NCBI GenBank assembly: GCA_945836355.1
Contig: CAMALD010000010.1
Span: 1-13,254, forward strand
Direction: 5' to 3'
Source: an uncultured Lachnospiraceae bacterium
GTDB lineage: Bacteria; Bacillota; Clostridia; Lachnospirales; Lachnospiraceae
Length of the DNA stretch: 13,254 nt
Part shown: positions 8,766-13,254 of the stretch, one piece after another
Layout: every line of letters begins with the position of its first letter
Numbering within the stretch: position 1 is the first letter of the stretch
The notes under the pieces: generated by a model
What the model was told of the DNA's origin: nothing
Seen by the model: only the letters and a program-made list of their open reading frames with translations
Databases searched by the model: none
Position numbers and translations under genes: made by a program

Positions 8766-10110
8766 ACGAAACAACCCATCCCCGCTCGCGCAATACGGCA
8801 ACAATTTTTTCAACCTTTTCCTCACAGACCGCATCCGACACTGCCTCCGCCATAACACGCACCACCGGCTCGGTACCGCTACCTCTTACCAGCACACGGC
8901 CGTTCTCACCAAGCTCAGCCTCAACCTGCCCGACCGCCTTTAAGACAGCCTCATCCTTCATTGCTGCTTCCTTATCCTTCACCCGGACATTTTTCAGAAG
9001 CTGCGGATAAATGACAAGCTCCTTCACCAGCTCGGAGAGCTTCGTCTTCTTTTCCAGCATTACCTCCATAATCTTAAGCGAGGTGAGGATACCGTCCCCG
9101 GTAACCGCATGCTTGCTGAAAATAATGTGTCCTGAATCCTCACCGCCCAGACAATGTCCGTTATTCATCATATTTTCATATACATACTTATCGCCCACCG
9201 AGGTCTTCTCATAGCGGATATTCTTCGCATCCAGAGCCTTGTACAGACCGATGTTCGACATGACCGTGGTCACAATCGTGTCATTGCTCAGCTCGCCGCG
9301 CTCCTTCATATAGCTGCCACACAGATACAAAATCGCGTCCCCGGTCAGCAATCTGCCGTTTTCATCCACGCAGAGGCACCGGTCCGCGTCACCGTCATAC
9401 GCGAAGCCTGCATCCAGTCCGTTCTCCACCACAAACTGTTGCAGTCCCTCAATATGCGTAGAACCACATCCTGCATTAATATTGGTGCCATTCGGGTCGC
9501 TGTTGATGACATAGGTCTTCGCGCCAAGTGTGTCGAACACTCCTTTGGCAACTGTCGACGCCGAACCGTTTGCAAGGTCCAGTCCAATCTTCATATTGGA
9601 AAAAGACCGTGTGGCAAGAGAAATCAGATATCCGATATACCGATGGCGTCCCAGCGAATAGTCCACCGTCTTTCCGATGTTCTCGCGGGTTGCAAAAGGA
9701 AGTTCCCCGATTTCTCCGTCAAGATACGCCTCGATTCTATTCTCAACCTCCGCCTCCAGCTTATAGCCGTTGCCGTTGATTACTTTGATTCCGTTATCAT
9801 AATACGGATTGTGGCTTGCAGAAATCATAATACCGCAATCAAAATTCTCACTCCTTACCACATAGGATACACTCGGGGTAGGCGTAACATGCAGCAGATA
9901 CACATCCGCACCGCTCGCGGTCAGACCGGAGGACAAGGCATCCTCAAGCATGTAGCTCGAACGTCTCGTATCCTTTCCGATGACCACATTTGCTTTATGC
10001 TCCCTCCCGTAATACCAGCCGAGGAATCTTCCTACTTTATATGCCTGTTCCGCAGTCAAATCCACATTTGCCTCCCCGCGGAAGCCGTCTGTACCAAAAT
10101 ATTTACCCAT
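8764..10110 (-). CDS. glmM: Phosphoglucosamine mutase GlmM
   Basis: GlmM converts glucosamine-6-phosphate to glucosamine-1-phosphate, a step toward UDP-GlcNAc for peptidoglycan. The 448-residue protein has all alpha-D-phosphohexomutase loops: N-terminal MGKYFGTDGFRGEAN, the catalytic phosphoserine Ser99 in SASHNP, the metal loop DGDADR (239-244), the sugar-binding loop GGEDSGH (322-328) and the phosphate-binding RGSGTEP (409-415). These distinguish GlmM from other phosphomutases with good confidence. The start at 10110 is fixed by homology, although the sequence directly upstream is a poor ribosome binding site. A good GGAG lies 21 bases away, across a small hairpin. A sigma-A promoter is visible at 10162-10190. 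It is first of the leftward housekeeping block but is probably transcribed apart from tig, which has its own promoter. Confidence 0.96.
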   Translation of the reverse strand: MGKYFGTDGFRGEANVDLTAEQAYKVGRFLGWYYGREHKANVVIGKDTRRSSYMLEDALSSGLTASGADVYLLHVTPTPSVSYVVRSENFDCGIMISASHNPYYDNGIKVINGNGYKLEAEVENRIEAYLDGEIGELPFATRENIGKTVDYSLGRHRYIGYLISLATRSFSNMKIGLDLANGSASTVAKGVFDTLGAKTYVINSDPNGTNINAGCGSTHIEGLQQFVVENGLDAGFAYDGDADRCLCVDENGRLLTGDAILYLCGSYMKERGELSNDTIVTTVMSNIGLYKALDAKNIRYEKTSVGDKYVYENMMNNGHCLGGEDSGHIIFSKHAVTGDGILTSLKIMEVMLEKKTKLSELVKELVIYPQLLKNVRVKDKEAAMKDEAVLKAVGQVEAELGENGRVLVRGSGTEPVVRVMAEAVSDAVCEEKVEKIVAVLRERGWVVS

Positions 10111-10138
10111 TTTCCGTCCGCTTTTTTAGCGCTCCTTT
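10111..10138 (-). promoter_or_regulatory. glmM ribosome binding region with intervening mini-hairpin
   Basis: On the - strand AAAGGAG (10138-10132) is followed by CGCT, five As and AGCG (10131-10119), then eight bases and the ATG. CGCT and AGCG can pair, which would bring GGAG to about eight bases from the start. Linear spacing is 21 bases, too far for a normal site. Without the fold, only a weak GGACGGA lies near the ATG. Confidence 0.4.
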
Positions 10139-10161
10139 CAAAATAATGCATCACCTTATCG

Positions 10162-10190
10162 ATTATATCCTATTCCAAATAAAAAAGCAA
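10162..10190 (-). promoter_or_regulatory. Promoter of glmM
   Basis: On the - strand TTGCTT (10190-10185) and TATAAT (10167-10162) are 17 bp apart. Predicted start is near 10155, giving a leader of about 45 bases to the glmM ATG. Confidence 0.75.
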
Positions 10191-10321
10191 TGTGAAAGAA
10201 AAAACTTGAGTTTCTGCGCGTTTTGAACAAAGAATCTCGCTTGCGAGATTCTACGCGTCTGGCGCGTGTTGCTTTAGCAACTTAACACCTTACGCGCGAG
10301 TGCGCATCCTTAGCGGAGCGC

Positions 10322-10366
10322 TTTATGCATTATAGGAAATTGTCGCAATTTCCTATAATGCATAAA
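10322..10366. repeat. Perfect 21-bp inverted repeat with 3-base loop
   Basis: Bases 10322-10342 are the exact reverse complement of 10346-10366, separated by TCG. The arms are AT-rich (TTTATGCATTATAGG...) and neither side has a T-run, so it is not a normal intrinsic terminator. A perfect stem of this length with so short a loop is uncommon. It lies directly beside the 6S terminator stem. Confidence 0.9.
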
Positions 10367-10391
10367 AGGGCGGAGTCTTGTGACTCCGCCC
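10364..10391 (-). terminator. Intrinsic terminator downstream of the 6S RNA gene
   Basis: GGGCGGAGTC (10368-10377) pairs perfectly with GACTCCGCCC (10382-10391) around a TTGT loop (ACAA on the - strand). On the - strand four Ts follow (10367-10364). It lies about 33 bases past the predicted 3' end of the 6S RNA. On the + strand an 8-T run lies ten bases beyond the stem, so it could also act rightward. Confidence 0.7.
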
Positions 10392-10423
10392 TATGCTTTC
10401 GTTTTTTTTACTTTTTATCTCGT

Positions 10424-10603
10424 ATATCCCAAAATGCCGGCTCCTGTATTTTGACTCCTAGCAAAGCTAGGTGGGTAACCGCACATGAGCTTCTGCCTTC
10501 CACTGCATATTCGGAGGCCTGACATCCACTCATAAATATAGGAATCCCGTTTAAAGTGATGTAGGTTCAAAATCACAGAAGTTATCGAACACCTCAGGAA
10601 TAT
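10424..10603 (-). ncRNA. ssrS: 6S RNA (SsrS), regulator of RNA polymerase
   Basis: 6S RNA mimics an open promoter and binds sigma-A RNA polymerase holoenzyme in stationary phase. I identify it from several features. The 5' segment TTCCTGAGGTGTTCG resembles the E. coli 6S start CTCTGAGATGTTCG, and the 3' segment GCCGGCATTTTGGGATAT resembles its end. The two ends can form the closing stem (ATATTCC with GGGATAT, then GAG-TGTT with GGCA-TTT). An internal 11-bp stem with two one-base bulges pairs 10555-10565 with 10518-10530, and a small hairpin (CCTAGC/GCTAGG) sits at 10457-10471. Length is about 180 bases, as expected. A strong promoter predicts a start exactly at 10603, and a terminator lies downstream. 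It is not a protein gene: the short ORFs across it have no ribosome binding site. The exact 3' end is uncertain. Confidence 0.85.
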
Positions 10604-10609
10604 GTCTTT

Positions 10610-10638
10610 ATTATACCCGGAATTGAACAATAAATCAA
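10610..10638 (-). promoter_or_regulatory. Promoter of the 6S RNA gene
   Basis: On the - strand TTGATT (10638-10633) and TATAAT (10615-10610) are 17 bp apart. Seven bases past the -10 is the A at 10603, the first base of the predicted 6S closing stem. It lies in the 89 bases between the kinase stop and the RNA. Confidence 0.85.
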
Positions 10639-10692
10639 GTGTTTTTTATCTTTTTTTAGATATATTTTTGGAAACATGTCTTATTTTTCCAA

Positions 10693-12183
10693 TTAACTAA
10701 TCAATTTATTCAATTCATCCTTTGACAGCAGCGGCAGGATAAAAACAAACTCGCTGCCCTTCCCCACTTCACTATATACCTGAATCTCACCATCGTGCTT
10801 GAGCGCAATCTGCCTCGCAATAGCCAGCCCCAGCCCTGTGCCCTTCGCATTCTGCCGGAGCTTGGATTTGTAAAATTTGTCAAAGATGCTCGGCAGCTCC
10901 TCCGCAGAAATTCCGATTCCCTCATCCCGAATGGATACCTTCACCCGATTCTGCTCCTGCTCCGCAAGCAGAACATGTATCGTTGAGCCCTCCGGTGAGA
11001 ATTTCACTGCATTGTCAAAGATTACCATGAACATCTGACGCAGGCGGTCATAGTCTCCCTGCATAATGTAAAATTCACGCTCATGCCGTATATCAATCTT
11101 TATGCTTTTCGTGGCGGCAATCGCCCCGGCACTGCGGACAATCTCATCAAAAATCTGCACCAGGTCGACCGGCTCTTTTTCCACTTGAAAATTCGGATTT
11201 TGCATTTTGGACAGCAACAGCAAATCGCCGACCAGCCGCTCCATACTCTTGCATTCCGAAAGCATTCGGTCATAATACTGACCGACCTTTTCCTCCTCCG
11301 TCACGACCCCGTCCACCAGACTTTCCGTATAGGCGCGGATGACTGTAATCGGTGTGCGAAGCTCATGGGAAACGTTGGCAAAGAAATCCATGCGCATCTG
11401 CTCAAGATTTTTCCGTACCTTCTCATTTTCCGACAGCTTATCGGCAAGGAAATCCATCGTACACGCAAGCTCACCAATCTCATCATGGCGCTTGATTCCG
11501 GTCTTCCCCTCATAGTCACCCTCGGCAAGCTTCAGCGCGGTATCCCGCATTTCAAGCACCGGCCCGGACAACTGCTTTGCGAATATGAACGCTACCAGAA
11601 AGGATACCCCCAGCGCTGCCAGAATACTGTAGAAAATCATGTATTTTCCTTCACTGATGACCATATCCTGCGTTTCCAGGGAGGTGTTAATCAGCAGTGC
11701 CCCGCAGACCTCTTTGTTCCGCCTCTCAATCGGCACGCCAACCGACATCAGCGTACACCCGTGCACATCACTGTAGCTGGTAAGAAACCTCTCTTTTCCC
11801 TGAAATGCGGAATAAATCAGATTACGGTAATTCTCCTGCTCCACATCATCAAACCCGATGGTTGTCATAGCCGCCGGCATCGGATTATCAGAGTACGGAT
11901 TTGCCAGCGCCCACACCTCATAGCCGCCGATTTCGGACAATATCTCAAGATAGCTTAAGCAACTGCTGTAATCGTCATTCGCAATAAACTCCCGGAAACG
12001 TGCCGATATGCTCTCCGCCTGCATCTCCAGCTGCTCGCGGTACTGTCTGCGCGTTGTGCGCTGGTACATATTCAAAAAGATGCCGGCAATAATCGTCGCG
12101 GCCAGTACTATCATCAGCGCAAAATAAAGATATGTTTTTATCAGCAGCCTGTTCTTATTATGTTTTTGCACATGCCTGCTCAT
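10693..12183 (-). CDS. Sensor histidine kinase with HAMP domain
   Basis: This 496-residue membrane kinase is the partner of the regulator just upstream. TM1 spans about residues 13-37 and TM2 about 182-203. Between them is an extracytoplasmic sensor of some 145 residues, possibly a PAS/Cache-like fold, with cysteines C75, C143 and C160. A HAMP linker follows (about 203-256). The HisKA motif FANVSHELRTPIT places the phosphorylated His at 273. The ATPase domain has the N box (Asn391 in FDNAVKFSPEGS), G1 DEGIG (420-424), the F box FDKFYKSK and G2 GTGLGLA (448-454). The ATG at 12183 directly abuts the regulator stop, with TTGAGGT ten bases upstream inside that gene, so translation is coupled. The signal sensed is unknown. 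It looks like the PhoR/ResE-type subgroup, but the sensor does not identify it. Confidence 0.95.
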   Translation of the reverse strand: MSRHVQKHNKNRLLIKTYLYFALMIVLAATIIAGIFLNMYQRTTRRQYREQLEMQAESISARFREFIANDDYSSCLSYLEILSEIGGYEVWALANPYSDNPMPAAMTTIGFDDVEQENYRNLIYSAFQGKERFLTSYSDVHGCTLMSVGVPIERRNKEVCGALLINTSLETQDMVISEGKYMIFYSILAALGVSFLVAFIFAKQLSGPVLEMRDTALKLAEGDYEGKTGIKRHDEIGELACTMDFLADKLSENEKVRKNLEQMRMDFFANVSHELRTPITVIRAYTESLVDGVVTEEEKVGQYYDRMLSECKSMERLVGDLLLLSKMQNPNFQVEKEPVDLVQIFDEIVRSAGAIAATKSIKIDIRHEREFYIMQGDYDRLRQMFMVIFDNAVKFSPEGSTIHVLLAEQEQNRVKVSIRDEGIGISAEELPSIFDKFYKSKLRQNAKGTGLGLAIARQIALKHDGEIQVYSEVGKGSEFVFILPLLSKDELNKLIS

Positions 12184-12876
12184 TTATACTAATACCTCAA
12201 ACTTATACCCGACGCCCCAGATGGTCTTAATTGACCACTGAGGATGTTCCACAGCGTCCAACTTGGCACGCAGTCTCTTTATATGTGAATCCACTGTGCG
12301 GTTATCTCCAAAATAGTCGTAGCCCCACAAGCTGTCCAGAAGATTATCTCTGGTAAACACCTTGTTCGGATTGCTGGCAAGCGTCCACATGGTCTCAATC
12401 TCCTTTTTAGTCATGGACATCTTCTGCCCACCGATACTCAGTGCATACTCATCCAGGTTTATCACCAGATTCGAAACGGTAAGTATATTTTTTGCAGTCT
12501 CCTCCTGCGGTTTCTTCGCCATGCGGCGCAGCACCGCTCTCACTCTTGCCATCACCTCACTCGGGCTAAACGGCTTCACAATATAGTCATCAGCTCCGAT
12601 ATCAAGCCCCATGATTTTTTCAAAATCCTCTCCTCGCGCCGTAATCAAAATCACAGGAATATCCGATGTTTTGCGGATTTCGCGGCAAACCGCATATCCA
12701 TCCAGTCTCGGCATCATCACATCCAAAAGCACCACGCATGGGTTGTATTTTTGAAAAAGCTGCAATGCCTCTTCACCGTCAGATGCGATTATAGGCTCAT
12801 ACCCTTCCTTCTTCGCGTAGGTCGCCAGCACATCTGTGATATCCGGATTGTCGTCTGCAATCAATATATATTGCAT
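12184..12876 (-). CDS. OmpR/PhoB-family response regulator
   Basis: This 230-residue two-domain transcription factor is phosphorylated by the adjacent kinase. The receiver domain (1-118) has the acidic pair D8/D9, phospho-acceptor D52 in LLDVMMPRLDG, T79 in ILITAR and K101 in DDYIVKPF. The winged-helix DNA-binding domain (about 128-228) shows MTKKEIETMWTLASNPNKVF, LLDSLWGYDYFGDNRTVDSHIKRLRAKL in shortened form (LLDSLWGYD...RTVDSHIKRLR) and the ending IKTIWGVGYKFE. All are standard for the OmpR/PhoB class. The ATG at 12876 has a GGAGGG at good spacing. A promoter lies at 12931-12959. Its direct targets are not known. Repeats in the divergent intergenic region (12998-13014) fit the kind of site such regulators bind. 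Confidence 0.96.
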   Translation of the reverse strand: MQYILIADDNPDITDVLATYAKKEGYEPIIASDGEEALQLFQKYNPCVVLLDVMMPRLDGYAVCREIRKTSDIPVILITARGEDFEKIMGLDIGADDYIVKPFSPSEVMARVRAVLRRMAKKPQEETAKNILTVSNLVINLDEYALSIGGQKMSMTKKEIETMWTLASNPNKVFTRDNLLDSLWGYDYFGDNRTVDSHIKRLRAKLDAVEHPQWSIKTIWGVGYKFEVLV

Positions 12877-12930
12877 CTTTTCCCTCCAATCTGCTAAAGT
12901 TCAGCATCCATAACCAGTGTTTTCGAGTTA

Positions 12931-12959
12931 ATTATACTCAATCCGCCATTCAAAAACAA
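12931..12959 (-). promoter_or_regulatory. Promoter of the two-component operon
   Basis: On the - strand TTGTTT (12959-12954) and a perfect TATAAT (12936-12931) are 17 bp apart. Predicted start is near 12924, about 48 bases before the regulator ATG. Confidence 0.7.
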
Positions 12960-12997
12960 CCCGCTTCACAACAATTTTATATTATTTTTCTTTGTTC

Positions 12998-13014
12998 CTG
13001 ACACCATTCTGACA
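12998..13014 (+). promoter_or_regulatory. Direct repeat CTGACA-N5-CTGACA, candidate response-regulator operator
   Basis: CTGACA occurs at 12998-13003 and again at 13009-13014, an 11-bp period equal to about one helical turn. A weaker third copy, CTCATA, starts at 13019. PhoB/OmpR-class regulators bind tandem direct repeats with this period, and the PhoB box repeats CTGTCA in a similar way. The second copy coincides with the -35 of the + strand promoter. Binding by the adjacent regulator is an inference. Confidence 0.5.
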
Positions 13015-13036
13015 TAAACTCATATTATAATATAAT
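13009..13036 (+). promoter_or_regulatory. Rightward promoter of the small secreted ORF
   Basis: CTGACA (13009-13014) and TATAAT (13031-13036) are 16 bp apart. A second TATAAT overlaps at 13026-13031 but has no -35 at usable spacing. Predicted start is near 13043. The promoter is divergent from that of the two-component operon, with the intervening DNA AT-rich. Confidence 0.65.
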
Positions 13037-13078
13037 CGGATGTGACGCAAAGAAACTGAATCTGGAGGCACTACAATA

Positions 13079-13222
13079 ATGAAAATGCTCTTTAAAAAGT
13101 GTATCGTAGTCCTTGGTTTTATTCTTTTCTTTGCTTTGTTTTCACCGGATTCTTCTTCGATTACCGCGCATGCGAAAGAAATCGGAGAATCGGAGATGCA
13201 GACGATGGAAACGGCGGACTGA
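13079..13222 (+). CDS. Short ORF with signal peptide, possibly the frameshifted start of a longer secreted protein
   Basis: The ATG at 13079 has a GGAGG ten bases upstream (13064-13068) and a promoter before that. The 47 codons encode a typical signal peptide: MKMLFKKC, a hydrophobic core (IVVLGFILFFALF), then a polar stretch ending THE-like small residues TAHA, with likely cleavage after AHA near residue 32. Only about 15 residues follow (KEIGESEMQTMETAD) before a TGA. In the -1 frame, sequence from about 13195 to the window end reads without a stop (DADDGNGGLKLPVDGHYMTS) and has coding-like codons. Either this is a very short secreted peptide, or a frameshift (mutation or sequence error) breaks a longer exported protein running off the window. 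I do not recognise the family. Confidence 0.5.
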   Translation: MKMLFKKCIVVLGFILFFALFSPDSSSITAHAKEIGESEMQTMETAD

Positions 13223-13254
13223 AGCTCCCTGTCGACGGACATTATATGACATCC

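Larger units (their letters stand above)
10231..10391. repeat. Array of about seven tandem palindromic hairpins
   Basis: Successive short inverted repeats fill this stretch almost without gaps. AGAATCTCGC pairs with its complement around TT at 10231-10252. ACGCG/CGCGT is at 10253-10267, GTTGCT/AGCAAC around TT at 10268-10281, GCGC/GCGC at 10294-10305 and AGCG/CGCT at 10312-10322. A perfect 21-bp stem lies at 10322-10366 and a 10-bp stem at 10368-10391. Loops are 2-5 bases. Only the last stem has a terminator-like tail. No ORF here looks real. It resembles a mosaic palindromic repeat element rather than a gene. Whether copies occur elsewhere in the genome cannot be seen from this window. Confidence 0.8.

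Noticed and set aside
9154..10146. 330-codon + strand ORF opposite glmM
   Set aside because: It lies antisense to a complete GlmM with every catalytic motif. Its translation has no recognisable domain and it has no ribosome binding site.
10231..10391. CRISPR array or integron attC site
   Set aside because: The hairpins differ from each other in sequence and there are no constant repeats with unique spacers. There is no nearby cas gene or integrase and no attC consensus ends.
10415..10630. 71-codon - strand ORF across the 6S RNA region
   Set aside because: It has no ribosome binding site. The region is better explained by a structured RNA with its own promoter starting inside the ORF.
11083..11958. 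291-codon + strand ORF opposite the histidine kinase
   Set aside because: It is antisense to a full kinase gene with all boxes, and its composition is not protein-like.
12982..13242. 86-codon - strand ORF at the right end
   Set aside because: It covers two divergent promoters and the signal-peptide ORF on the other strand, and its translation shows no domain.

Overview
The window is a stretch of a low-to-mid GC Firmicutes chromosome, most likely from a Clostridia species of the Lachnospiraceae type. The evidence is the gene order tig-clpP-clpX-lon-engB, a DUF4364 protein next to a YhcC-type radical SAM protein, strong GGAGG ribosome binding sites, and sigma-A style promoters with perfect TATAAT boxes. 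Almost all of it is core housekeeping sequence. I see no phage, transposon, CRISPR array, tRNA or rRNA.

Left end, + strand (about 1-2241): the C-terminal part of a malic enzyme, then a TIGR01212/YhcC-family radical SAM protein one base after its stop, then a DUF4364 winged-helix protein. These three probably form one transcript. It runs head-on into the next block with only 21 bases between stop codons.

Middle, - strand (read from 10110 down to 2263): glmM (cell-wall precursor synthesis), tig (trigger factor), clpP, clpX, lon and engB. This is the protein folding and quality-control cluster common in Firmicutes: a ribosome-bound chaperone, both halves of the ClpXP protease, the Lon protease and a 50S-assembly GTPase. 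glmM and tig each have a recognisable promoter. A strong hairpin terminator separates tig from clpP. From clpP to engB the gaps are short and lack terminators, so clpP-clpX-lon-engB look co-transcribed.

The 10111-10692 gap is the most unusual part. Next to the kinase gene is a non-coding RNA gene that I read as 6S RNA (ssrS), on the - strand, with its own promoter and a hairpin terminator. Between it and glmM lies an array of about seven back-to-back small hairpins, including a perfect 21-bp stem with a 3-nt loop, which looks like a palindromic repeat element.

Right end: an OmpR-family response regulator and its sensor histidine kinase lie on the - strand with abutting stop and start codons. 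A divergent + strand promoter beyond them drives a small secreted-protein ORF that is cut off by an early stop. It may be frameshifted, because coding-like sequence continues in another frame to the window edge. A pair of CTGACA direct repeats with an 11-bp period overlaps the -35 of that promoter and is a candidate binding site for the neighbouring regulator.

I found no clear new multi-gene system. The points most worth checking are the hairpin array, the 6S RNA gene, the direct-repeat operator and the broken or short secreted ORF.
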